Origin: Sinomonas albida | Lineage (GTDB): Bacteria; Actinomycetota; Actinomycetes; Actinomycetales; Micrococcaceae | DNA length: 64,000 bases | Direction of reading: 5' to 3' | NCBI RefSeq assembly: GCF_004919045.1 | Contig: NZ_SWDW01000003.1 | Span: forward strand, 1 to 64,000 | Part shown: positions 23,808 to 33,474 of the stretch, one piece after another | Layout: each line of letters starts with the position of its first letter | How positions within the stretch are numbered: position 1 is the stretch's first letter | The notes under the pieces: generated by a model | The model's input: the letters and a program-made list of their open reading frames with translations, nothing else | Told to the model about the DNA's origin: nothing | The model's database searches: none | Made by a program: the position numbers and the translations under genes

Positions 23808-25159
23808 GCCCCAAGAACGGAAAGAACGGCAAGGGCCTCCCCGACCCCTATACCCCCGGTCACGGCACCCCCGAATACCGCGTGACCCACTACGACCTCG
23901 ACCTCGACGTCAAGCTCGCGAGCAACCGCCTGGACGGCCGCGCCCGGATCAAGGCCGTGGCACGCGAGAAGCTTGACTCCGTGCGGCTGAGCCTCGAGGG
24001 CCTGCGCGCCACGAAGGTCCAGGTGGACGGCTCGAAGCCGGCGAAGACCGCCCAGCGCGACGGCGAGCTCATCGTCACGCCGCGCTCGGCCATCGCGAAG
24101 GGTGCGCGCTTCGAGATCGAGGTCCGCTACGGAGGCAGCCCCGGACCCGTGCGCGGGCCCTGGGGCGAGGTCGGCTGGGAAGAACTCGACGACGGCGTGC
24201 TCGTCGCGGGGCAGCCCGTGGGCGCCCCGACGTGGTTCCCCTGCAACGACCACGCGAGCCAGAAGGCCCCGTTCCGCATCTCGGTGACGGCGGACGCAGG
24301 CTACCGCGCCGTCTCGAACGGCCTCCTCGTGGGCCATCAGAGGCGCTCGAGCCGCGAGACGTGGGTCTACGAGCAGCCCGAGCCCATGGCCCCGTACCTC
24401 GCGACGCTGCTCATCGGCCGTTATCAGGAGATCGAGCTCGGAAAGCTCCCTAACCGCGGCTCGGGCCGAGTGCGGGTCTTCGCCAACGTCCCGCCGAAGC
24501 TGCGGGGCGAGGCGGCCTCGGGCCTCAAGGACCAGGTCAGGATGGTCGAGCTGTTCTCCGAGCTGTTCGGCCCGTACCCGTTCCGCGACTACACGGTCGT
24601 GGTGACCGAGGACGAGCTCGAGATCCCGCTCGAGGCCCAGAGCCTCTCGATCATGGGACGCAACCACCTCCGGCGAACCTGGGACGCGCAGCGGCTCCTC
24701 GCCCACGAGCTCGCACACCAGTGGTTCGGGAACTCGGTGACCGTGCGCCGCTGGGAGGACATCTGGCTGCACGAGGGCTTCGCGTGCTACGCCGAGTGGC
24801 TGTGGAGCGACGAGGCGGGGCTCGCGTCCGCCGGGGAGCGCGCCGCCGCGGCGTGGAAGTACCTCGCGACGCTGCCCCAGGACCTGCGGATCGGCACCCC
24901 GGGGCCGGACCTCATGTTCGACGACCGCGTGTACAAGCGCGGCGCCCTGACCCTCCACGCCGTTCGCCGAGCCGTCGGCGACGACCGGTTCTTCCGCTCG
25001 CTCCGCGCGTTCGCCTCCGAGCGGCGCCATGGGCAGGCCTCGACGGCCGACTTCATCGAGCTCCTCGACCGGGTGTGCGCCGGGGCGGGGAAGTTCGATG
25101 CCGCTAGCGTCCTGCGCCCGTGGCTCTACGAGGAGCGGCTCCCGGCCCTGCCGAGGTAG
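23804..25159 (+). CDS. M1 family zinc metallopeptidase
   Basis: A 451-residue aminopeptidase-like enzyme of the gluzincin group. Zinc ligands are in HELAHQW (residues 301-307) and E324 of LHEGF. The usual GAMEN substrate motif is replaced by PLEAQSL, as in a subset of bacterial M1 proteins. It is short: it keeps the N-terminal beta and catalytic domains but lacks the large C-terminal helical domain. No signal peptide is visible. The GTG start overlaps the NRPS stop (GTGA), so it is translationally coupled to the synthetase, which points to a job in trimming, degrading or giving immunity to its product. Its 3' end overlaps the convergent PPTase gene by 56 bases. Confidence 0.9.
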   Translation: MSPKNGKNGKGLPDPYTPGHGTPEYRVTHYDLDLDVKLASNRLDGRARIKAVAREKLDSVRLSLEGLRATKVQVDGSKPAKTAQRDGELIVTPRSAIAKGARFEIEVRYGGSPGPVRGPWGEVGWEELDDGVLVAGQPVGAPTWFPCNDHASQKAPFRISVTADAGYRAVSNGLLVGHQRRSSRETWVYEQPEPMAPYLATLLIGRYQEIELGKLPNRGSGRVRVFANVPPKLRGEAASGLKDQVRMVELFSELFGPYPFRDYTVVVTEDELEIPLEAQSLSIMGRNHLRRTWDAQRLLAHELAHQWFGNSVTVRRWEDIWLHEGFACYAEWLWSDEAGLASAGERAAAAWKYLATLPQDLRIGTPGPDLMFDDRVYKRGALTLHAVRRAVGDDRFFRSLRAFASERRHGQASTADFIELLDRVCAGAGKFDAASVLRPWLYEERLPALPR

Positions 25160-25817
25160 CGGCGAAGCCGACCGCCGTCGCAGCGACGAACCCCGGTGGC
25201 AGCCCGAGCCCCCGAGCGTCGACGTCGCTCACGCGTCCGTCGCCGAGCGTCTCGACGCCCGCCGGATCCGTGCGCAGCCCGGTCCCCAGCGCCTTGAGCA
25301 GCGCCTCCTTGCGGGCCCAGAGTCGCGCAGCCTCGGCAGGCGCGTCGGGCACCGACAGCAGACGACGGCGCTCGGCGGGCGAGTAGGCCGCGTCGGGGAT
25401 CGCGCGGTGAAAGTCCGCGACGAGGGCCAGGTCCACGCCGATCGCGGGCGGCTCGCCGTCGGCCGTGGGGCCCGCCGCAGCAAGCGCAAGCAGGGCCCAG
25501 CCCCCGGCCCGCGAAAGGCTCGCGGCGACGTCGAGCGGGCGGCCGGGGGCGCCGTCGTCGTCCGTGCCGACGACGAACCCCGGCCTGCCATGCTCGCCCG
25601 AGCCGCACGCGGGGCAGCTATACGCCGGCCGCACGCGCTCGGGCTCGACGCCCAGCTCGCCGGCCACGAACGCGCGGAGCGCGAGGCGCCCCGCGAGGTA
25701 CTCGTGCGAGCGCTGCGGATCGACGATCGCCGCGGCCCGTTGGGACTCGCCCGCCGTCGGCACGCCAGCCGGCAGCCGGGTCCCCGGGACGCCCAGCGGC
25801 ACGGCGAGCAAGCGCAC
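25104..25817 (-). CDS. 4'-phosphopantetheinyl transferase (Sfp-type)
   Basis: A 237-residue enzyme that would move the phosphopantetheine arm from CoA to carrier proteins. Diagnostic motifs are AIGVDLA (Mg-binding aspartate) and WARKEALLKALG (the WxxKEA region). The start is uncertain: GTG at 25817 is the first usable codon after the pheT stop and gives MRLLAVPLG; a TTG at 25811 is another option. It faces the NRPS-peptidase pair and would be a natural activator of the NRPS carrier domain. It lies directly after pheT, 17 bases from its stop. Confidence 0.85.
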   Translation of the reverse strand: MRLLAVPLGVPGTRLPAGVPTAGESQRAAAIVDPQRSHEYLAGRLALRAFVAGELGVEPERVRPAYSCPACGSGEHGRPGFVVGTDDDGAPGRPLDVAASLSRAGGWALLALAAAGPTADGEPPAIGVDLALVADFHRAIPDAAYSPAERRRLLSVPDAPAEAARLWARKEALLKALGTGLRTDPAGVETLGDGRVSDVDARGLGLPPGFVAATAVGFAATSAGPGAAPRRATGAGR

Positions 25818-25834
25818 GGGGATCCGCGCCCGTG

Positions 25835-28381
25835 TCAGCGTTGCACGGCCCCGTAGCGCTCCGCGGCGCGGGCGACGGCGGCCGCGCGCGCCTCGGAGGC
25901 CTCGTCGGCCGTGAGCGTGCGGTCGGGCGCCCGGAAGCGCAGCGCGAACGCGAGGGACTTCTTGCCCTCGTCGATGCCGCGCCCCACGTAGACGTCGAAG
26001 AGGTGCACCTCCTCGAGGAGCTCGCCAGCGCCCTCGCGGAGTGCCTCCTTGACCTCGTCGGCCGGGATCGCGGCGTCCACGATGAGCGCGACGTCCTGGG
26101 TCGCGACCGGGAACGTCGAGATGTGCCGCGCGACGATCACGTCGGGGGCTGCCTCGAAGAGCGCGTCGGCATCGAGCTCGAGCGCGACCGTCCGTGCGGG
26201 CAGGTCGTGCGCCTCGAGGAGCTTCGGGTGCAGCTCCCCCGCGACGCCCACGAGCTCGCCCGAGCGCAGCGAGAGCTGTGCCGTGCGGCCCGGGTGGAAC
26301 GCCTGATGGGAGCCCTGGGCGACCACGAGGTCGACGCCGAGCACCTCGCCCGCCAGGCGCGCGACGTCGATCGCGTCCGCCCAGTCCCACACCCGCGGTG
26401 TGTGCCCCGCGGCGGCCGGCGAATCGTGGCCCGTGAAGATCGCGCCGACGTGGAGCGGCTGGTCCGGCAGGCCCGCGTCGAGCTCCTCGAGCTCCTCCTC
26501 GGAGGGCAGGGCGCCGAGCGGCGGGATCGTCGCCGTGCCGAGCGCGCCGTCGGCGGGCAGGAACACGAGCCCCGTCTCGTACAGCGCGAGGTCGCGGAAG
26601 CCGCGCGAGTGGTTCCGCTTCGCCACCTCGATGAGCCCCGGGAGCATCGAGGTGCGCAGCCAGCCGAACTCCTCGCTCAGCGGGTTCGCGAGCTTGACCG
26701 CCGGACGCGCCGCGCCGGCCTCAGCAACGCCGAAGGTCTCATTGGCGGCCTTGGACACGAACGGGTACGCGAGCACCTCGGTGAGGCCTGCGTCCGCGAG
26801 GGCCTGCACGAGGCGACGGCGCTGCTGCTGGGTGCGGGTGAAGCCGCGCCCAGGGGGCGCCACGGGGAGCCGCGACGGAATCTTGTCGTAGCCCACGAGG
26901 CGGGCGACCTCCTCGGAGAGGTCCTCCTTCGTCTCGAGGTCGTTGCGCCAGCTGGGCGGGGTCACGAGGAAGTCGTGGCCGCGACGGTCGATCTCAGCAC
27001 CGAGGTCGCCGAGCACGCGCGCGATGAGCTCCTCCGAGAACTCCATGCCGATGCGCTCCGACGCAAAGGCCGCCGGCAGGACGATCTCGGGGCGCTGAGG
27101 CTCGGTTCCGACGTCGGTCCCGGCCTCGTCCGCGGTGCCCCCGCCGAGCTCGACGAGGAGGTCCACCACGCGCTGGGCGGCCTCGTCGGCGACTTCCCAG
27201 TCGACGCCGCGCTCGAAGCGCTTGGACGCCTCGGACGGCAGCTTGTGCCGGCGGCGCGAGCGGCCCACCGTCACGGTGTCGAAGTGTGCCGCCTCGACGA
27301 GCACATTGACCGTCTGGTCCGAGCACTCGGTCGAAGCGCCGCCCATGACGCCAGCGATGCCGATCGGGCCCGACTCGTCGGTGATGAGCAGGTCCTCGGC
27401 GTCGAGGTCGCGGATCTTGCCGTCAAGCGTCTCGATCTTCTCCCCGTCCTCCGCGCGGCGGACCGTGATGGTGCCCGTGAGCTTGTCGAGGTCGTAGCAG
27501 TGCGTGGGCTGGCCGAGCTCGAACATGACGTAGTTCGAGATGTCGACCGGGAGCGAGATCGAGCGCACGCCCGCGAGGCGCAGGCGCGAGACCATCCACG
27601 GCGGCGTGGGCCGCGTGGGATCGACGCCGCGCACCGTGCGGGCCACGAAGCGGTCGCAGCCGGGCACGCCGTAGACGGGCGCGCGGTCGTCGAGGACGAC
27701 CGGGTAGCCACCCTCGAGCTTCTCCGGCACCGCGACCTGCGTGGCCGGGTCCTCGAACGCGGTGCCCGTCGCGTGGGCGTACTCGCGTGCGATGCCGCGG
27801 ATCGAGAAGCAGTAGCTGCGGTCCGGGGTCACGTTGATCTCGGCCGCTTCGTCCGTGAGGCCGAGGAGCTCGAGCGCGTCCGTCCCGATCTCGGGGTCGA
27901 GGCCGAGGCGGGAAAGCACGATGATGCCGTCGTGGTCCTCGCCGATGCCGAGCTCGCGGGCGGAGGCGATCATGCCGGCGGACACGTGACCGTAGGTCTT
28001 GCGCGCCGCGATGTGGAAGTCCCCGGGCAACGTCGCGCCCGGAAGCGTCACGACCACCTTGTCGCCCTCGGCGAAGTTGTGCGCACCGCACACGATCCCC
28101 TGCACGCCGGAGGGGTCGATGCCCTTGCCCGTGAGCGTCTGCTCGTGGCCCTCGGGGACCACGCGCACCTGGCACCAGTTGATCGTCTTGCCGTTGGTCT
28201 GCGGCTCCTTGACGAGGCTCAGCACCTGGCCCACGACGATCGGGCCAGCGATGCTGTCGGCGGGCCGGTGCACGGCCTCTTCCTCGAGCCCGACCGCGAC
28301 GAGCTCGGCCATGAGGTCCTCGGCGGTCGCGCCGGCGGGGAGCTGCGTGTATTCGCGCAGCCACGAAAGTGGGATTCGCAT
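25835..28381 (-). CDS. pheT: Phenylalanine--tRNA ligase, beta subunit
   Basis: The 848-residue large subunit of the alpha2-beta2 enzyme. It contains the N-terminal tRNA-binding OB-fold (region with VGQVLSLVKEPQTNGKTINWCQV), B3/B4 editing domains in the middle (CDRFVARTV, and RPTPPWMVSRL near residue 250) and the C-terminal ferredoxin-like anticodon-binding domain (ending AAAVARAAERYGAV). It starts 4 bases after the pheS stop, so the subunits are co-translated from one operon. Confidence 0.96.
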   Translation of the reverse strand: MRIPLSWLREYTQLPAGATAEDLMAELVAVGLEEEAVHRPADSIAGPIVVGQVLSLVKEPQTNGKTINWCQVRVVPEGHEQTLTGKGIDPSGVQGIVCGAHNFAEGDKVVVTLPGATLPGDFHIAARKTYGHVSAGMIASARELGIGEDHDGIIVLSRLGLDPEIGTDALELLGLTDEAAEINVTPDRSYCFSIRGIAREYAHATGTAFEDPATQVAVPEKLEGGYPVVLDDRAPVYGVPGCDRFVARTVRGVDPTRPTPPWMVSRLRLAGVRSISLPVDISNYVMFELGQPTHCYDLDKLTGTITVRRAEDGEKIETLDGKIRDLDAEDLLITDESGPIGIAGVMGGASTECSDQTVNVLVEAAHFDTVTVGRSRRRHKLPSEASKRFERGVDWEVADEAAQRVVDLLVELGGGTADEAGTDVGTEPQRPEIVLPAAFASERIGMEFSEELIARVLGDLGAEIDRRGHDFLVTPPSWRNDLETKEDLSEEVARLVGYDKIPSRLPVAPPGRGFTRTQQQRRRLVQALADAGLTEVLAYPFVSKAANETFGVAEAGAARPAVKLANPLSEEFGWLRTSMLPGLIEVAKRNHSRGFRDLALYETGLVFLPADGALGTATIPPLGALPSEEELEELDAGLPDQPLHVGAIFTGHDSPAAAGHTPRVWDWADAIDVARLAGEVLGVDLVVAQGSHQAFHPGRTAQLSLRSGELVGVAGELHPKLLEAHDLPARTVALELDADALFEAAPDVIVARHISTFPVATQDVALIVDAAIPADEVKEALREGAGELLEEVHLFDVYVGRGIDEGKKSLAFALRFRAPDRTLTADEASEARAAAVARAAERYGAVQR

Positions 28382-28385
28382 ATGC

Positions 28386-29456
<1,071 letters not shown>

Positions 29457-29483
29457 TTACGCAGCGGTTGGGTGTGCAGGGAG

Positions 29484-29511
29484 CCAGACCCAGCGCGCGG
29501 CGCTGGTCCGG
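29484..29511 (-). promoter_or_regulatory. Hairpin in the pheS leader
   Basis: An inverted repeat with arms of about 13 bases (29484-29496 and 29499-29511) lies 37-64 bases upstream of the pheS start, downstream of a -10-like TAGACT (minus, near 29522-29527). It could be an attenuator or simply an mRNA-stabilising hairpin; there is no T run after it. Confidence 0.3.
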
Positions 29512-29664
29512 CTACCCGCCAAGTCTAGTGGACCGTGCACTCGCCTCTGGGTTCCGTGAATCCGCAGGGTTAGCGTGGACGTGACCGATACGGGCCCAGC
29601 GGCCCGCCGACCCAGCATCCAGAACCCCCACGCCAACCGGGCCAAGCGCCCAGAGGAGTCCACG

Positions 29665-30375
29665 ATGGGAGACCACCACGGGCATAACGCCGACACCGTG
29701 ACCGTCACGGGCACGGGTTCCGTGCACACCGTGCCGGACTCCGCCGTCGTTCGCCTCGCCGTCGAGGTGCGCGCGCCCGGCCTGGCCGAGGCCTACGAAG
29801 GCGCGGCCGCCGCGGCACAGCGCGTCGTCGACGCCGTCGTCGCCGCGGGCGTTCCACGGCCCGACGTCGCAACGGCCGGCCTGACCGTGCAGACGCAGAT
29901 GGATTGGGCGAACGGACAGGGCAGGATCGTGGGCTATCTCGCAAGCACGGGCCTGACCGTCACGTCCCGCGATCTCGCGCGGACGCCCCAGCTGCTCGAC
30001 GCCGTGGTCCGCGCGGGCGGCGACGCGCTGCGCATCCAGGGACTCGCGCTCGAGGTGAGCGATCCGGCCGCCGCCCACGCCGCGGCCCAGGAGGCCGCGT
30101 TCGACGACGCGCGCGCGGCCGCGGCCCGACTCGCCCGGCTTGCGGGGCGCGAGCTGGGCGACGTCCAGCGGATCGATGCGTCCGCGCCCTCCATGCCGGG
30201 CGCGCCGTTCCCGGTGGCGCGCCCCGCGTCCGCGAGCGCCGCGGGAGCCATGCCCGTCGAGGCCGGCGAGGCCGAGGTGCACACGTCGGTCACCGTCGTG
30301 TGGCGCCTTGACAGCACTTCGAACATGTATTCGAATAGTGGGCATGCGATGGAACACGCAGACGGCGAAGGCTGA
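29665..30375 (+). CDS. SIMPL (DUF541) domain protein
   Basis: A 236-residue protein with one SIMPL domain: DTVTVTGTGSVHTVPDSAVVRLAVEVRA at the start and TVVWRLD at the end of the fold are typical. I do not see the signal peptide that many family members have, so it is probably cytoplasmic. The function is unknown. The ATG at 29665 has AGAGGAG seven bases upstream; reading further up to a GTG at 29575 is open but lacks homology. Its last codons contain a LexA-box-like sequence and overlap the start of the radical SAM gene by 32 bases. Confidence 0.85.
   Translation: MGDHHGHNADTVTVTGTGSVHTVPDSAVVRLAVEVRAPGLAEAYEGAAAAAQRVVDAVVAAGVPRPDVATAGLTVQTQMDWANGQGRIVGYLASTGLTVTSRDLARTPQLLDAVVRAGGDALRIQGLALEVSDPAAAHAAAQEAAFDDARAAAARLARLAGRELGDVQRIDASAPSMPGAPFPVARPASASAAGAMPVEAGEAEVHTSVTVVWRLDSTSNMYSNSGHAMEHADGEG
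30319..30334 (+). promoter_or_regulatory. LexA (SOS) box-like site
   Basis: TCGAACATGTATTCGA matches the actinobacterial SOS-box pattern TCGAACnnnnGTTCGA with one mismatch, and the outer TTCGAA arms (30318-30335) are perfectly symmetrical. It sits 10 bases before the radical SAM start codon, inside the end of the SIMPL gene. Tight placement suggests LexA control of the radical SAM gene. Confidence 0.6.
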
Positions 30376-31426
30376 AGCAGAGGGTCCGCCCCTCATCCCG
30401 CTCGCGGGGCTCCTCCGCGCCGTCCGGACGCCGGAGTTCCAGGGCATTACCTTTCATGAGGTCGCCGCAAGATCGGCGCTCAACAAGGTGCCGCCGGCGT
30501 CCTCCATGCCCTTCCGCTGGACCATCAATCCCTATCGCGGGTGCAGCCACGCGTGCGTGTACTGCTTCGCACGCGGCACCCACACCTACCTGGACCTCGA
30601 CGCGGGCCTCGACTTCGACCGGCAGCTGGTGGTCAAGGTCAACGTCGCGGAGGTCCTGCGGGCGGAGCTCGCGCGGCCCTCGTGGCGGCGCGAGCATGTG
30701 GCCCTCGGCACGAACACGGACCCGTACCAGCGTGCCGAGGGCCGGTACGCCCTCATGCCCGGGATCATCCGGGCGCTCGCCGATTCCGGCACGCCGTTCT
30801 CGATCCTCACGAAGGGGACGCTCCTGGCCCGCGACCTCCCGCTCCTGAAGTCGGCGGCGGCTCAGGTGCCCGTCGGTGCGGGTGTCTCGCTCGCGATGCT
30901 CGACCCCGAGCTCCAGGCCGTCGTCGAACCCGGCACGCCCACACCGTCGGCCAGGCTCTCGCTCATCTCCAAGCTGCGCGACGCCGGGCTGCCGTGCGGG
31001 GTCATGGCCATGCCAATCCTGCCCTGGCTCACCGACGGGGAGGACCAGCTCGACGCGCTCTTCGCCGCACTCGCGGCCGCCGGGGCCAGCGGCGTGACCG
31101 CTGGGGCGCTGCATCTGCGGCCCGGCACGAAGGAGTGGTTCATGGGGTGGCTCGCGCGCGACCACCCGCAGCTCGTGGGCCGGTATCGGCGCCTCTACGG
31201 TCAGGGAGCGTACGCCCCGAAGGAGTACCGCACGTGGCTCGGCCGGCGCGTCGCCGAGGCGAAGCGACGCCATGGCTTCGATCGCCCGGACACGGTCGCG
31301 CACCGCATGCCCGACCTCGACGGCGGGGCGGAGGGCGGCACCTCGCGCTCGGACGCCACCGCGGCCGTGAGCGGCACCGCAGAACGGACGACGGCGGCCG
31401 CAGCCGGGCAGGGTCAGCTCTTCTGA
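30344..31426 (+). CDS. Rv2578c-family radical SAM protein
   Basis: A 360-residue radical SAM protein related to spore photoproduct lyase-like enzymes. The cluster-binding cysteines are C67, C71 and C74 in CSHACVYC, preceded by FRWTINPYRG. The start MRWNTQ matches the beginning usual in this actinobacterial family, so I take the ATG at 30344 although it lies inside the SIMPL gene. The tail (about 310-360) is low-complexity Ala/Thr-rich. Its reaction is unknown. The SOS-like box at its start suggests a role in DNA damage. Confidence 0.88.
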   Translation: MRWNTQTAKAEAEGPPLIPLAGLLRAVRTPEFQGITFHEVAARSALNKVPPASSMPFRWTINPYRGCSHACVYCFARGTHTYLDLDAGLDFDRQLVVKVNVAEVLRAELARPSWRREHVALGTNTDPYQRAEGRYALMPGIIRALADSGTPFSILTKGTLLARDLPLLKSAAAQVPVGAGVSLAMLDPELQAVVEPGTPTPSARLSLISKLRDAGLPCGVMAMPILPWLTDGEDQLDALFAALAAAGASGVTAGALHLRPGTKEWFMGWLARDHPQLVGRYRRLYGQGAYAPKEYRTWLGRRVAEAKRRHGFDRPDTVAHRMPDLDGGAEGGTSRSDATAAVSGTAERTTAAAAGQGQLF

Positions 31427-31523
31427 AGTGCGGCCCGCCCGGGCTGATATCCCGGCGCCGATGTCGATCGTCGGCTCGCCCGGCCTCGGCCCAGGGATGC
31501 GAGGCGCTGGCGCCCTTTCCGGT

Positions 31524-32006
31524 CTACGTCGCCGCGTTCTCGCGCAGGCGCGCAGCGAGGGCGCGCACGGCGGCGACGATCGGGAAGTCGGCGGGGATCC
31601 ACGGGAGCTCCTCCTCTGACAGTGCAGGGTCGGCGGGTCCGCCATCGCCGAGCGTGATCCAGCGCAGCTCATCGTGGTCCTCGAGCGCGGCGGGCACTCC
31701 TGCCCTGACCTCGGCGAACCACACGCGCATGGCGGCGCGCTCGTTGAGCGGCCAGCCGTCCGAGCCGGGGCCGGTCACCTCCGGGCCGAGCAGCACCTCG
31801 ATCCCCAGTTCCTCGGCGAGCTCGCGGTGCAGCGCCTCCTCATGGCCTTCCCCTGGCTCGACCTTGCCTCCCGGGAATTCCCACTGGCCGGCGAAGGCCG
31901 GGGGTGCGGTCCGACGGGCGGCGAGCAGCCGCGTGGGCGCGTCCAGCGAGTCCACGATCGCCCCGCCCACGACCTGCACTCGCCCACGGTTCACTGCCTG
32001 ATCCAC
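31524..32006 (-). CDS. NUDIX hydrolase, MutT-like
   Basis: A 160-residue NUDIX hydrolase that probably removes oxidised nucleoside triphosphates such as 8-oxo-dGTP. The Nudix box is [23 protein letters not shown] (near residues 46-68), preceded by GQWEFP, which is typical of MutT. The GTG start at 32006 gives [18 protein letters not shown]; a GTG a few codons further in is also possible. It converges with the radical SAM gene. Confidence 0.9.
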   Translation of the reverse strand: MDQAVNRGRVQVVGGAIVDSLDAPTRLLAARRTAPPAFAGQWEFPGGKVEPGEGHEEALHRELAEELGIEVLLGPEVTGPGSDGWPLNERAAMRVWFAEVRAGVPAALEDHDELRWITLGDGGPADPALSEEELPWIPADFPIVAAVRALAARLRENAAT

Positions 32007-32009
32007 TCC

Positions 32010-32076
32010 GCCAGCGTAACTAATCGACCAGCGTAACTAATCCGCCAGCGCAACTAATCGCCAGCGCAACGAATTC
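32010..32076. repeat. Four imperfect 16-17-base tandem repeats
   Basis: The unit CCAGCGTAACTAATCG occurs four times in a row with small changes (copies near 32011, 32028, 32045 and 32061). The repeats lie between the mutT start and the MFS gene. They could be slippage products or binding sites; on the minus strand they form the region just upstream of mutT. Confidence 0.7.
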
Positions 32077-32211
32077 ACGAGTGTCAGGAATCAGCCAGCA
32101 CCGCGTAGGGTTTAACAAGCTCGAGGGTCAGCGCTGCCCCTCCCCCAACGCCGGCTTCCGGCACGAATTCCTGGCACCAGTTCCCGAGCACCGACCCCCG
32201 AGGATCAGCGC

Positions 32212-33474
32212 ATGACCACGCCCGCTGCCCAAACAGCCCCTGCCCAGAGCGCCGGCACGAGCCACCGCGGTCCCGCGCCGCTCGCACCCCGCCCGCTCTT
32301 CTGGGCCATGCTCTCCCTCGCGCTCGGCGGCTTCGGCATCGGGACGGTCGAGTTCACCACGATGGGCCTTCTCAAGGAGATCGAGCGCGGCCTGAGCCTC
32401 AGCACGCCCCAGGCTGGCGAGTTGATCTCCGCGTACGCGCTCGGCGTGGTGGTCGGCGCACCGATTCTCGCTGCGGTCGGGGCCCGGCTCCCCCGCAAGT
32501 ACCTCGTCATGGGGCTGGCGGCGTTCATCGCCCTCGGCAACCTCTCCTCAGTCTTCGCGGCGGACTTCGGCTCGATGATGGTCTCGCGCTTCGCGTCGGG
32601 GCTTCCCCACGGCGCGTACTTCGGTGCGGCCGCGGTCCTCGCGAGCACGCTCGTCGCGCCGACCAAGCGTGGTTGGGCCATCGCCACCGTGATGTCCGGG
32701 CTGACGATCGCCAACGTGCTCGGCGTGCCGTTCGCGACGTGGCTCGGCCAGGCGTTCGGTTGGCGGCTGCTGTTCGTCGTCACCGCGATCATCGGGCTCG
32801 CGGCGGTCGCGATGATCTGGCGCTTCGTGCCGTTCGAGCCGGCCCACCCGGAGGCGAGCATCCGGCGCGAACTCGGCGCGCTGACCCGCGTGCAGATGTG
32901 GCTCGCGCTGCTCATCGGTGTGGTGGGCTTCGGCGGGTTCTTCGCGACCTACACGTACATCGCACACACCATGACCTCGGTGGCAGGGCTCCCCGAGAAC
33001 CTCATGCCGCTCGTCGTCGCGCTGTACGGGCTGGGCATGGTCGTGGGCAACGTCGTGGGCGGCCGCATGGCGGACCGCTCGGTCATGGGCACCATCTACC
33101 GGGGCTTGGCCCTCGTGGCCGTCGTCATGGTCCTGTACGGGCTTGCGGCGCACTGGTGGCCCACGGCCCTGATCATGGTCTTCGTGATCGGCGGGTCGGG
33201 GTCCACGCTCATCCCGGCGCTCCAGACCCGTCTCCTCGACTCCGCGCCGAACGCCGCGACGCTCGCGTCGTCGCTCAACCACTCGGCCCTCAACGTCGCG
33301 AACGCGCTCGGCGCGTTCATGGGCGGCCTCGTGATCGGGTGGGGCTGGGGCTTCACGGCCCCCGCGTTCGTCGGTGCGGGACTTGCGGTCCTGGGCCTCG
33401 GGATCGCGTCCCTCAGCGGATGGCTGGATCGCCGCGCTGCTCGCTCCTCGGGATATCCGGCTCGAGGTAGATGA
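32212..33474 (+). CDS. MFS transporter, DHA1 type
   Basis: A 420-residue major facilitator with about 12 hydrophobic segments, starting at residue 30. GIGTVEFTTMGLL in helix 1 and RFASGLPHGAYFG between helices 4 and 5 resemble the AraJ/Cmx branch of drug or sugar efflux permeases. Loop 2-3 carries ARLPRK, close to the conserved MFS A motif. The substrate cannot be predicted. Its 3' end overlaps the convergent CDF gene by 62 bases. Confidence 0.87.
   Translation: MTTPAAQTAPAQSAGTSHRGPAPLAPRPLFWAMLSLALGGFGIGTVEFTTMGLLKEIERGLSLSTPQAGELISAYALGVVVGAPILAAVGARLPRKYLVMGLAAFIALGNLSSVFAADFGSMMVSRFASGLPHGAYFGAAAVLASTLVAPTKRGWAIATVMSGLTIANVLGVPFATWLGQAFGWRLLFVVTAIIGLAAVAMIWRFVPFEPAHPEASIRRELGALTRVQMWLALLIGVVGFGGFFATYTYIAHTMTSVAGLPENLMPLVVALYGLGMVVGNVVGGRMADRSVMGTIYRGLALVAVVMVLYGLAAHWWPTALIMVFVIGGSGSTLIPALQTRLLDSAPNAATLASSLNHSALNVANALGAFMGGLVIGWGWGFTAPAFVGAGLAVLGLGIASLSGWLDRRAARSSGYPARGR

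Noticed and set aside
19875-25159. Reading the NRPS as a siderophore or antibiotic assembly line
   Set aside because: It has no condensation, epimerisation, thioesterase or export partner genes next to it, and the membrane-repeat terminal region is specific to the Pls/PosA type.
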